From Parvicella sp041583015 (GTDB lineage Bacteria > Bacteroidota > Bacteroidia > Flavobacteriales_D > Parvicellaceae): 64,000 nt of DNA. Within the stretch, counting starts at the first letter, position 1; every line of letters starts with the position of its first letter. A program made the translations under genes and the position numbers. This document shows, piece by piece, positions 54,377-63,900 of the stretch. Under the pieces are notes generated by a model that was given only the letters and a program-made list of their open reading frames with translations, made no database searches and was not told where the DNA came from. Location: positions 62,001 to 126,000 of the forward strand of contig JBFHGR010000001.1 of the NCBI GenBank assembly GCA_041583015.1, given 5' to 3'.

Positions 54377-56472
54377 AAACCGTCATTAACTGGAAAAATA
54401 TACCATTTGTAAGAATCATTCTACCGATGATTGCTGGTATTCTTTTATCCATCTACAATGATTTTACAAACATATTCTGGACCTATGCCTTCCTCATTTC
54501 TATATTTCTTTTAGTAGGACAACTGATTATAAGCAAAAAAAGTCCTTCTCTCAATAAAGAGTTAATTTTTGGTGGTCTATTCTACATCTCGCTTTTTCTT
54601 GGTGGTATAAATTTGGTAAAATACAAAACTGCTAAAAATGATAAATTACACTATCAAAAATTTAATCAAGACATTGATGAATATATCATTCAAATAGTAG
54701 AACTTCCTAAGGAAAAAAATAATTCTATTCAAGTTATCGCAGAAGTTCAAAACACAATAAATAGCAACAATCAATTAAATCATACCAACGGACTAGTGTT
54801 ACTTTATTTTGAAAAAGACAGTAATAGCTTTTCTATTTTACAAGGTGATAAACTGCTTATAAAATCAAAATTAGTCAACATTGCAGCACCTTTAAATCCA
54901 GGTCAATTCAATTACAAGCAGTACCTTTCTTTCAATCAAATATATCAGCAAGGTTTTGTCAAAAGCGGTGATTACTTAAAAATAGAAACTGGATCCTTTG
55001 GTATCATGAAGTTTGCTGCGAAGTGTAGAGATAATCTTTTAAATATTTTAAAAGAAAATGGTTTATCAGGTGACGAATTAGCGGTAGCATCAGCATTAAT
55101 ACTTGGATACAAGGATGACTTGGGAGCTGAATTAAAACACTCCTATTCAAGCGCTGGCGCAACTCATGTTCTTGCTGTTTCAGGATTACATGTTGGGATA
55201 ATATACTTGGTTCTAGGCTTCATTTTTAACTATTTTGATAAGGACGACAAATTTAGAATTGCCAAAACCATTTCTCTCATCTTAGCCTTATGGGCTTACG
55301 CAACAATTACAGGACTTAGTCCATCAGTCTTGCGCGCTGCAACAATGTTTAGTTTTGTTGCAACTGGAAGTCTTTTTAACAGAAAAACGAGTATCTACAA
55401 CACCCTAGCAGCCTCTGCTTTTGTGTTACTAATGTACAATCCTTATCTCATAATGGAAGTAGGTTTCCAATTAAGTTACTTAGCTGTTTTAGGAATTGTA
55501 TACTTTCAAAACATTATCTATCAGCGTATTTACGTTAAAAATAAATTCCTTAATTACATTTGGAAAATCACTTCGGTCTCTATTGCCGCGCAATTAACTA
55601 CATTCCCGTTAGGCTTTCTATACTTCCATCAATTCCCTACATATTTCTTAGTTTCAAATCTTATTGTAATAAATGGCGCATTCTTCATTATTGGTTTAGG
55701 AATTGCTTTGTTTGTTTTGGGATCAATACCATATGTAGGATTTGGTTTAGGCTGGTTTTTGAACGAGTTTATCTATCTAATGAATACATTTATTAAAAAA
55801 ATTGACACTCTACCATTTTCATTAATAGAAGGTATTAGCATAAGCATCAAAGAATGTTGGCTCATTTACCTCATAATCGTTCTTTTTGTGATGAGCTATG
55901 AAACTAGAAAAATGAAGTACTTTTTACTATCACTTCTAGCAACTATAATTTTTATTAGTGGGGATTTAATAGAAGATTATCAACTTAGATCTCATAGAGA
56001 AATTACAATTTATCAAATAAAGAATGAACCTAATATTAACTTTATATCACAAGAAAATCATACTTTCATCAGTAATCCAAGTTTATCTAAAAATAACAGT
56101 GCGATGCTCTTTAATATTTATCACCACTGGTATGATTTAGATTTAGTCAATCCCTATGAATATAATTTTGATGAAAAAATATCAAGCAATCATCTTATGG
56201 GGCAGTTTAACTACTATCAATTTTATAACACTACCTTATTTCATATAAACTCCGCAAATATTTCACGCTTGCCTAATGAAGTTGATATACTTTACATATC
56301 CACTAGCGAAAAACTTGACCTATCGTCACTCTTAACTATAATCAATCCAACATATATAGTTGTAGGAAATAATTGCCATTGGCAAATAAAACAGTATTTA
56401 GAAAGTCTTACAACCCCCAATATTAAAATACATTATTTAAAAAACAGTGGTGCCTTTACCTTAAAAATCTAA
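54373..56472 (+). CDS. comEC: ComEC/Rec2 family DNA uptake channel protein
   Basis: Inner-membrane channel for single-stranded DNA uptake in natural transformation. The 699 residues carry an N-terminal membrane pair and an OB-like DUF4131 region (about 1-200), and the Competence domain with SAGATHVLAVSGLHVGI and many helices (about 230-530). The C-terminal part (about 560-699) is a degenerate metallo-beta-lactamase-like region without HxHxDH, as in other Bacteroidota forms. The GTG at 54373 overlaps the stop of the lipoprotein gene and is preferred over the longer start at 54298. Confidence 0.9.
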   Translation: MKTVINWKNIPFVRIILPMIAGILLSIYNDFTNIFWTYAFLISIFLLVGQLIISKKSPSLNKELIFGGLFYISLFLGGINLVKYKTAKNDKLHYQKFNQDIDEYIIQIVELPKEKNNSIQVIAEVQNTINSNNQLNHTNGLVLLYFEKDSNSFSILQGDKLLIKSKLVNIAAPLNPGQFNYKQYLSFNQIYQQGFVKSGDYLKIETGSFGIMKFAAKCRDNLLNILKENGLSGDELAVASALILGYKDDLGAELKHSYSSAGATHVLAVSGLHVGIIYLVLGFIFNYFDKDDKFRIAKTISLILALWAYATITGLSPSVLRAATMFSFVATGSLFNRKTSIYNTLAASAFVLLMYNPYLIMEVGFQLSYLAVLGIVYFQNIIYQRIYVKNKFLNYIWKITSVSIAAQLTTFPLGFLYFHQFPTYFLVSNLIVINGAFFIIGLGIALFVLGSIPYVGFGLGWFLNEFIYLMNTFIKKIDTLPFSLIEGISISIKECWLIYLIIVLFVMSYETRKMKYFLLSLLATIIFISGDLIEDYQLRSHREITIYQIKNEPNINFISQENHTFISNPSLSKNNSAMLFNIYHHWYDLDLVNPYEYNFDEKISSNHLMGQFNYYQFYNTTLFHINSANISRLPNEVDILYISTSEKLDLSSLLTIINPTYIVVGNNCHWQIKQYLESLTTPNIKIHYLKNSGAFTLKI

Positions 56473-56496
56473 TCGCAAGATTTCGATTAAATAATC

Positions 56497-56504
56497 TACA
56501 TTTG
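56497..56504 (+). promoter_or_regulatory. Candidate -7 element of the LETM1-like gene
   Basis: TACATTTG is an exact TAnnTTTG match and ends four bases before the GTG at 56509, again suggesting a leaderless transcript. Confidence 0.5.
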
Positions 56505-56508
56505 CACC

Positions 56509-56937
56509 GTGAAATCTAGAAAAAAGGAAATAGTAGATTTAGAAAAATTAAATGATGAAGATCTTATCATCCTTGACAACGATGAATCAAGAGAATTTAT
56601 CAGAAAAATAAAAGCCAACCGGAAAAAAGCGGCCAAGGCAATGAAAGTTTTTGCGAAAGATTTAGGCAATGAAGCCAAAGAGACCAGACAAGCATCTAAA
56701 ATTTTAATAAAATTCTTAGCAGATGGCCAAGTTACAAAAGAAGAAGAGAAAGAATTAAAAACACAAGTTTACGACCTTTTTAAAATGGTTGGAATTGGCA
56801 TACCATTTTTTATGATTCCTGGTTCCACATTATTACTTCCGTTTCTAATTAAAATAAGTTCGAAATATGGTGTAAATATTTTACCCACATCGTTTGACCA
56901 TAGTAAAGAAGAAAAAGTAAAAAAAGAAGAAGAATAA
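56509..56937 (+). CDS. LETM1-like protein of Bacteroidota
   Basis: The 142 residues begin with GTG. The first two thirds are highly charged and helical (KANRKKAAKAMKVFAKDLGNEAKET, cut here for length). A hydrophobic hairpin-like part, FKMVGIGIPFFMIPGSTLLL, then KYGVNILPTSF, matches the core block of the LETM1 membrane-associated family, which in mitochondria affects ion exchange. Its bacterial role is not known. The stop is immediately adjacent to the stop of the convergent gene. Confidence 0.75.
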   Translation: MKSRKKEIVDLEKLNDEDLIILDNDESREFIRKIKANRKKAAKAMKVFAKDLGNEAKETRQASKILIKFLADGQVTKEEEKELKTQVYDLFKMVGIGIPFFMIPGSTLLLPFLIKISSKYGVNILPTSFDHSKEEKVKKEEE

Positions 56938-57384
56938 TTACGGTTCGGTAAAATAGTATTTACTATCATTCAATAACCATCTGCCATTTTTAGGTTTATT
57001 AAAACCAAAAGTAGCATATGTCCATTTCCCTTCATTAACTCTATCCCCTACACTGGCCAAAATTATGGTTATTTCTCCTTTTGACTTTGAAAACTTCCCT
57101 AATTGTAGTTTGCCATATGGTTTTCCAATCATTAATAAATTACTCCCTAAATCAAAAGTAATTCTAAACTCATCAAAATCATAACTTGGAACTCCCATAG
57201 TTTCATAATCCAATGTTAGAAATCTAAAGTTTTTCAATGAGTCTCCTTCATCAATAGAGCCTAGAATTTTATTTACACTATCCAATTTACAAACTCTTGC
57301 TAACATGTTAATCACCTCTCCTTCTGATTGCGCATGATAAAAAAACTGTAACAACGTTAAAAATAAAATCAGCACATATTTCAT
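56938..57384 (-). CDS. Secreted protein of unknown function
   Basis: The 148 residues start with a signal peptide (about 1-19, ending FFYHAQ). The mature part has strands with LRFLTLDYET-like and KGEITIILASVGDRVNEG segments, compatible with a small beta-rich domain. It is four bases after the lipoprotein gene at 57389 and probably co-transcribed with it. I do not recognise it. Confidence 0.7.
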   Translation of the reverse strand: MKYVLILFLTLLQFFYHAQSEGEVINMLARVCKLDSVNKILGSIDEGDSLKNFRFLTLDYETMGVPSYDFDEFRITFDLGSNLLMIGKPYGKLQLGKFSKSKGEITIILASVGDRVNEGKWTYATFGFNKPKNGRWLLNDSKYYFTEP

Positions 57385-57388
57385 AAGA

Positions 57389-58318
57389 TTATTGTTTTAC
57401 AGAAATTAATACAAAATTTAAATCAAAAACAAAGATAAAAGGCGCTATTGAAGTGTCATTGAATTGATGAATAATTTGATAGCCAAAAATCACTTCACTT
57501 CCATCAATATTGCTGATTAAAGGTTTTAGTTCTTCGTACTTTCCTTCCCCCATAGGATTTTCAACATTTTTTTCCTCCCATTTTTTTACCGTTTTAAGGG
57601 TAAAATCCTTTTCATCAAATTCATTATGAATAGAAATGTAATCTATCATTTTTAAAATAGTTTTAAGAAGTTCTCCTTTATATTCTTCTTCTTCCTCCAA
57701 AGCAGCAATACATTGATTATAAAACTTTGTATTCATCTCATATGCCCAATTATAATCCTGACTTTCATAAATTGGTTCTTTATTGATAAACGTTTCAAAT
57801 GTTTTGAATTCTTCTTTACTCAATTTCACTGCTAATTTTTGATGAGCTTCTTTAATTGTGTAATTAGGATAAACTTCAAAATCATATTCATATACAGTAA
57901 CGGTATCCATCTCTGGAGGCATTATTGCAAACAAATGATCTATTTCATACCAAGGGTAAATATGCTTATCTTGAATCTCCTGTTTCTTATACGCAATTTT
58001 TATATCTTGAGAATCTATGACGCTTTGAAGTTTTTCTCCATACTTCTCTCTTTGAAGAGGTAATTGATTTTTAACCTCAATCATTTCATCCAACTCAAGA
58101 ACCTCTTTTGGTTTAAGTAGAAAGAGTTCTCCATATTCAATATTTTTATAGGCTCCAAAGTCTGCAAAAGCAGATTTAACGTGATTAGAGACACCTTCCT
58201 TAACTTTTTCTTCTTTAGTTTTTTCAGATACACTTGAGTTTCCGCTTGTGGCTACTGGATAATTGCCCAAGCACCCCGTAAGCACTATAATAAAAGAGAA
58301 GTAAATTGCTATTTTCAT
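57389..58318 (-). CDS. Lipoprotein of unknown function
   Basis: The 309 residues begin with a lipoprotein signal with lipobox LTGC (cysteine 16). A Ser/Lys-rich linker is followed by a mixed, acidic domain rich in Glu/Lys and aromatic residues, with no known motif. It ends with IIHQFNDTSIAPFIFVFDLN. A candidate -7 element lies about 60 bases upstream. It pairs with the secreted protein at 56938. Confidence 0.7.
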   Translation of the reverse strand: MKIAIYFSFIIVLTGCLGNYPVATSGNSSVSEKTKEEKVKEGVSNHVKSAFADFGAYKNIEYGELFLLKPKEVLELDEMIEVKNQLPLQREKYGEKLQSVIDSQDIKIAYKKQEIQDKHIYPWYEIDHLFAIMPPEMDTVTVYEYDFEVYPNYTIKEAHQKLAVKLSKEEFKTFETFINKEPIYESQDYNWAYEMNTKFYNQCIAALEEEEEYKGELLKTILKMIDYISIHNEFDEKDFTLKTVKKWEEKNVENPMGEGKYEELKPLISNIDGSEVIFGYQIIHQFNDTSIAPFIFVFDLNFVLISVKQ

Positions 58319-58378
58319 GAAAATAATAAAAACATGTTATTCGGCTAATACCATACAAAATTTAGCAAAAACCATGCA

Positions 58379-58386
58379 CAAATTTA
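58379..58386 (-). promoter_or_regulatory. Candidate -7 element of the lipoprotein gene
   Basis: The minus strand reads TAAATTTG, an exact TAnnTTTG match, 60 bases before the ATG at 58318. In AT-rich sequence such a match may be chance. Confidence 0.35.
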
Positions 58387-58520
58387 GTCTTTTACTCTTC
58401 TCTATAACAGTAAGACCTTCCATATTTTAACAAAATAGAATGTTAAACATAGATTACTACTGACTGGAAGCAATAAAATATATTCTTTGAAAAGTAGCTG
58501 TAATTGTGCACATAATGATT

Positions 58521-58907
58521 CTATTCCATAAACTCTTTCAGCCAATTTCGAGCATCTTCTTTTGTCTTAAACATTTTAATTGGAATTTTAGGTCTATATA
58601 TTGCAACAAAAGTATGTGTCAAAAATCTAAGCACCGCAGAGTCTTCGACCAAAGCACAAGCAGTTATATGTTTATGTAACTTATCATTCATAAGTTTCTT
58701 TGAGTCATTATCCATAAACCTTTGCTTCCCTCTTTCATCAGAAAGGTATGGATATTTTTTACCACCAGTAATTTCCTCAATTCCATTTAACAAGTCCTTA
58801 TAATCCTGAAATGTATATGTTTCTTTATCTGAATATAGTTCCAATATCTGATCGTGACAAATTGTCAACTTTCCAAAATGATATGCTCTTTCCTCAATTA
58901 TTCCCAT
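58521..58907 (-). CDS. Small SpoIIAA/STAS-like cytoplasmic protein
   Basis: The 128 residues have no signal peptide. The C-terminal half, ACALVEDSAVLRFLTHTFVAIYRP then KMFKTKEDARNWLKEF, follows the pattern of the SpoIIAA-like/STAS fold seen in many Bacteroidota proteins, where a strand, helix and W-L end are typical. No phosphorylatable serine motif was recognised. The gene is flanked by 202 and 242 bases of noncoding sequence and belongs to no operon. The assignment is tentative. Confidence 0.6.
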   Translation of the reverse strand: MGIIEERAYHFGKLTICHDQILELYSDKETYTFQDYKDLLNGIEEITGGKKYPYLSDERGKQRFMDNDSKKLMNDKLHKHITACALVEDSAVLRFLTHTFVAIYRPKIPIKMFKTKEDARNWLKEFME

Positions 58908-59106
58908 TCCCCCACTTTTTCGTTCCCTATCTTTTACGGATTATAAAAAATGGAGGTTTTAATAATTGGACAAAGAAGTGATTTATACGGTCCAAAAACA
59001 TAAATTATCTTTTAAAAAGAGTTAAAGTAATATTGAAAAATGAACATCCAATCTAATTATCTGCAAAGCCAATGAAAAGAAACATTACTAATGTTATTAA
59101 AACACA

Positions 59107-59114
59107 TATATTTG
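59107..59114 (+). promoter_or_regulatory. Candidate -7 element of the patatin operon
   Basis: TATATTTG is an exact TAnnTTTG match, 35 bases before the ATG at 59150. Confidence 0.45.
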
Positions 59115-59149
59115 TCAATATATAATCAAAATATTTAAGGTCTATACCC

Positions 59150-60061
59150 ATGAACGCGCTCGTAATATCTGGAGGAGGAAGCAAAGGAGCTTTTGCTGGT
59201 GGCATTGCTGAATATCTAATGAAAGATTGTAATGCACAGTATGACTTATTCGTTGGAAGTAGTACTGGGAGTTTACTAATCAGCCACTTAGCACTAGGAG
59301 AAATTGACAAAATCAAAAGCATCTATACAAATGTCGTTCAAAAAGATATTTTTCGCATAAACCCTTTTAGGGTTAAAGAAAATAAAGATGGAGAATTTTC
59401 CGTTTCAATCAATCACTGGAATATTCTTAAATCATTCATTACTAAAAAACAAACTTTTGGAGATTCTACTAATTTAAGAAAACTTATCAAAGAAGGTCTT
59501 TCTAAGTCTGATTACGACAAAATTATTTCCTTAGAAAAGCAAGTTGTTGTTTCTGTTTCCAATATTACAAAATACCGAACTGAGTTTAAATCCAACACTG
59601 ATTACTCTTACACTGATTTCATAGATTGGATATGGGCTTCAGCCAATTATGTACCTTTCATGAGTGTTGTAAATAAGCATGGTTCTGAATATGCCGATGG
59701 AGGTTTTGGCAGTCACACACCTATACAAGCAGCCATAGACCTTGGAGCAAAACATATTGATGTCATTATTTTAGAACCCGAAACCTTAGATAGAAATTTC
59801 GAGCCTACCTCTAATCCTTTTGGTTCATTAATGCGTGTTTTTGGATTCATGACAGAACAAATTTACTATGATGATTTGATAATTGGAAAACTCAAAAGCA
59901 AGGCCAGAAATGTTCAAGTTAGGACTTTTCACACACCTTACATGTTGACCGACTTCCCTTTTGTATTTAGACCCAAATTAATGAAAAGATGGTGGAAAGA
60001 AGGATACGAGCATGCTAAAAAATCAAATCCATCTTGTAACATAATTAGTAAAGAAATTTAA
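59150..60061 (+). CDS. Patatin-like phospholipase
   Basis: Serine acyl hydrolase of 303 residues, probably acting on phospholipid. The oxyanion loop is VISGGGSKGAFAGG, the nucleophile Ser38 is in GSSTG, and the catalytic Asp183 is in the DGG motif (YADGGFG). No signal peptide is seen at the N-terminus, so it is cytoplasmic or exported by another route. It is followed after six bases by a beta-barrel gene, a pairing that recalls patatin-barrel proteins such as PlpD but with separate genes; a joint role is inference. Confidence 0.92.
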   Translation: MNALVISGGGSKGAFAGGIAEYLMKDCNAQYDLFVGSSTGSLLISHLALGEIDKIKSIYTNVVQKDIFRINPFRVKENKDGEFSVSINHWNILKSFITKKQTFGDSTNLRKLIKEGLSKSDYDKIISLEKQVVVSVSNITKYRTEFKSNTDYSYTDFIDWIWASANYVPFMSVVNKHGSEYADGGFGSHTPIQAAIDLGAKHIDVIILEPETLDRNFEPTSNPFGSLMRVFGFMTEQIYYDDLIIGKLKSKARNVQVRTFHTPYMLTDFPFVFRPKLMKRWWKEGYEHAKKSNPSCNIISKEI

Positions 60062-60067
60062 GGTTAG

Positions 60068-60832
60068 ATGTCACTATTTCGTTCATTTTTATTGATATTT
60101 ATATTATCTCTTGGCTGCTCATACATAGGTCATTCTCAATTAATTAATGTCGAAAACAAGAGGCTAAACTCCGATGAAGAAGGTTGGATAGGAAACATAG
60201 ATTTTAATGCTAAATACACTAAAAACACAAAATCGGTGTGGCAATTATCCAATAAAATAAGTATTCAGTATAAAAAAAAGAAATCTACACATTTGTTTCT
60301 AAATGACATCTCTTTGGTTAGAAGTAATCAAAGTGACCTTGTCAATTACGGTTTTGCTCATTATAGATACTCCAGAGAAGTTCCCAAAAATGATTTCATA
60401 CATTGGGAATCTTTTGCTCAAATCCAGTATAATAGTGTTCAGAAAATTAAACAAAGAACACTACTAGGAACTGGACTACGATTCAACATCGTCAATACTG
60501 ATTCTGTATATTTTACTTACGGATTTGCATTAATGTATGAATATGAAGAAACAACAATACCTGAATTCAGTAATTTAATTAGGAATTCAAACTATCTTTC
60601 ATTTGATTGGAAAATAAGCAAAATTTGGGATTTAAAAACCATTATGTACTACCAACCTTCTATTGGAGACTTTTCCGACTTTAGATTATCCAATGTAACC
60701 AATATTAGCCACAAATTAACCGATCATATTTCCTTGGTTTTTAATTTGAATATACTTTATGATTCCAACCCACCTATTGACGTCCCCGTTAACTCTTTTC
60801 AGACTGGACTATTAATTAGATACAAGTTTTAG
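60068..60832 (+). CDS. DUF481-like outer-membrane beta-barrel protein
   Basis: The 254 residues start with a signal peptide (about 1-24, ending GHSQ). The rest is alternating beta strands (WIGNIDFNAKYTKN, HWESFAQIQYNSVQ, LGTGLRFNIV) and ends LLIRYKF, the pattern of the DUF481 salt-stress-induced outer-membrane family. The gene is six bases after the patatin gene, in a likely two-gene operon. Confidence 0.8.
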   Translation: MSLFRSFLLIFILSLGCSYIGHSQLINVENKRLNSDEEGWIGNIDFNAKYTKNTKSVWQLSNKISIQYKKKKSTHLFLNDISLVRSNQSDLVNYGFAHYRYSREVPKNDFIHWESFAQIQYNSVQKIKQRTLLGTGLRFNIVNTDSVYFTYGFALMYEYEETTIPEFSNLIRNSNYLSFDWKISKIWDLKTIMYYQPSIGDFSDFRLSNVTNISHKLTDHISLVFNLNILYDSNPPIDVPVNSFQTGLLIRYKF

Positions 60833-60876
60833 AAACGCCTGCACTGTAGATTTCATGAGCATTTCAAACAATAACA

Positions 60877-60903
60877 TTGAATCGTTTATTTTTCTTACTT
60901 TTG
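60877..60903 (+). promoter_or_regulatory. Promoter of the second giant surface protein
   Basis: TTG at 60877-60879 and TACTTTTG at 60896-60903 (exact TAnnTTTG) are spaced 16 bases apart, near the 17-23 of known Flavobacterium promoters. The ATG at 60925 is 21 bases further. Confidence 0.6.
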
Positions 60904-60924
60904 AAGGTTATAAATGTCATACAA

Positions 60925-63900
60925 ATGAAAATTATCTATCTCTATTTCAAATTTTTACTGATTGTTTTTTTACTTCTTCCTTTCTCCGTTATAGGACAAC
61001 GGTATTGGGTAAGTGCAGCGCCTGCAGCTTGGACCAGTAACAGTTGGTCTTCTACTTCTGGAGGAGCACCAGATGGAGCAGGACCTCCAACCGTAGGAGT
61101 TAACGCAATTTTTGATGGAAATGGACTTGGAAATTGTGACCTAGATGCGAACGCTACCTTCGATGGTATCACAATCAACGGATACACAGGAATCATCGAC
61201 CTAGCAGGTTTCTCATTTGACCCTACTGTTTCAGGAACTGCAGATTGCACATTCGCTACAGGAAGTATTGAAGATGCTACGAATACATCATTAGTTTCTT
61301 TCAATACTTCTGGTAATTTACTTTTTTCCGGCACAACATTTCATACTCCCATTAATGGTTCTGCAGGCAGAATTGCCTTTAATGGTGGAATCTATAATGA
61401 ACCAGTTGAAATGATAAGTACAGGTTCTTCCAATGTAAATGGAACAGGGGGCTGCACATTCAACTCTACTTTAAAAATAACAAACGCTGGTTCAAGTTAT
61501 TTTCTAATGGGCTACTCAAATCCTGACATTTTCAATGATGACGTAACATTCATAAATAGTGGAACTAATAGAATTAGAATAGCTTACAACAATGCAGGCC
61601 ATCAATTTAATGGAAATATAAATGTTGGTTCCATCAATGGAGGTGGAGTATGGATAGGAGAAGGAAATGGGACCTCTACTATAGCAGCAGGAAAGACTAT
61701 AATTAAGGACCCTACTGGATTTACAACTGGCGACTTAAGGTTAAAAGGCTTTACACAAGATGATGCTACTCCTATAAACATAACACTCACAGGGACCGCT
61801 AATATTTATTTTCAGACAAATTCAAATTTTCTTGGTGCAATTACGGTTACATCTCCTGGGGTATTTTTCAGTGGATCAACTTTTAACGGAATTGTCAATG
61901 CAACAAAAAACGGAACAGCTTCAAGTGCTGGTGCTGGTGGCAATACTTTTAACGCCCACGCTACATTTACCAATACAAGCAGCAATTACTTAAGTTTTGG
62001 AAATGGAACCCCAGATATTTTCAATGCCGATATCACTGTTATTAATTCAGGTAGTGAAAGAATATTTTTTGGGCATAATTCTGCTGGCAACGAATTTAAT
62101 GGAAATATTACTGTAGAACAAAATGGTTCTGGAACTGGTATTTTACTTGCCTATGGAGGAGGAAGTTCATCTACCATTGCAGCAGGAAAGACTATAATAA
62201 TTGGAGCGGGAGGCTTCACAACAGGTACGCTAAGTTTGGCTAAAGTAACGCAATTAGGCGCAGATGCTATCAATTTAACAACCACTGGAAACTCCAGTAT
62301 TATAACCGGCCCTAACAGCACTTATTTAGGTCCCCTAACACTCACAAGCCCTAACCTTTTAATCCAAGGTGGTACTTATAACGGTCCTGTTTCATTCACT
62401 AAAACAGGAGGAACAAGTAATCATAATAGTGGCAATCAAAACATTTTCAACAGCACTGTAGAAATTAATCAACAAAGTACAGAATACTTTATGCTAGGGT
62501 ATAATTCCAATGACTTGTTTAACGATGATATTACATTAAACTCAACCAATACAGGTATTATTTATTTTGGATACGTAAATGGCACCGGAACCCCTACATT
62601 AGCTGCTGGCAAAACTATTCTTATTGGTCCTGACGGTTATAATCAAGGGACACTTTATCTTGGTGGATTCACACAACTAGGTAATGCTGCTATTGCTCTC
62701 TCGATGAATGGCGCAAATTTTACTGTATCGAACTTACCTAATGCATGTGTCTTTGGAGGTCCAGTAAGTGTAACTGCGGACAATATTAGAATTCAGGGCG
62801 CTACTTTCAATAGCGCTACTTCTTTTACAAAAACAGGCGGAGTTGACAACCACAATGGGGGTAATCAAAATATTTTTAATTCAACGCTCGAAATTAATCA
62901 GCAAAGTACAGGTTATTTTATGCTTGGCTATAACTCAAACGACCTTTTTCAGGATGATATCACTATAAACAGTACAAATACTGGATTAATTAGATTAGGC
63001 CATTCGTCAGGGACAGGATCCCCAACCTTAGCGGCAGGCAAAACTATTCACGTTGGAGGAACAGGTATGAACGATGGAGGTCTTTACTTAGGATTCTTTA
63101 CACAATTAGGAAATGCACCATTAAACCTCAATTTTTCAAATTTAGCTTCACTTTATTTTTTCACATCTACGATTGGAGGTGACTTAACTTCTAGTTCTGA
63201 TAATATTAATTTTGCATTTTCAAATTTTGCTGGAACTATTAATTCTATTTCAACAGGGACTTCGTCAAGTAATAGTGTTGGAGGAAATACATTTTCAGGT
63301 GATGTAAACCTAACAAATTCAAGTTCAGCAATCTATTACATGGGTAATGGAAACCCTGATGATTTTCAAGGAAATTTAACAATAATCAATAACGGAACAT
63401 CTTCTTTTAACTTAGCACACAACTCTGTAGGAAATCAAATTGCAGGTAATTTAGATATAACAAATTCAGGCAATGGAACTGGGACAACTTACTTCACATT
63501 ACTTGATAACGCAATATCTACATTAACAGTTGGAGGAAATATCATTGGTCTAAACAATGGAAATTCAACAAACTGCAACATGTCCCTATGCAATCAAGGT
63601 AGTCTTACTGCAAATGGTAATGTAACGCTAACAAATGCTGGATCTGGTAATACCTCTGTATTACATCTTGCAAATTATTCATCCAGTTCGGCTGTCATTG
63701 CTGGTGTTGCTAATGTTACAAATAATAGCACTGCTGCTACAACAAGCAGAGTTTATTTAGGTAATCAAGGTGATGTAATCTTTAATAATGACCTAACTTT
63801 AATTAATAATTCAAATAGTACTAATTCAGAAGTCTATTTAAACAACGGCATCAACAGTACCAATCAATACAACGGAAACATTCTTATTTCATCCACTCAT

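Noticed and set aside
56466..56496. Inverted repeat AATCG/CGATT after comEC as terminator
   Set aside because: Only five base pairs and no T-run follows; too weak to call.
58319..58520. Intergenic stretch of 202 bases, and likewise 58908-59149 (242 bases), searched for small genes or RNA
   Set aside because: No start-stop frame of interest, hairpin with T-run or tRNA-like fold was seen; apart from candidate -7 elements at 58379 and 59107 nothing can be supported.
60942..61334. Minus-strand open frame of 130 codons opposite the start of the second giant gene
   Set aside because: The plus-strand frame has a consensus promoter, signal peptide and over 1000 codons; the minus frame is its shadow.
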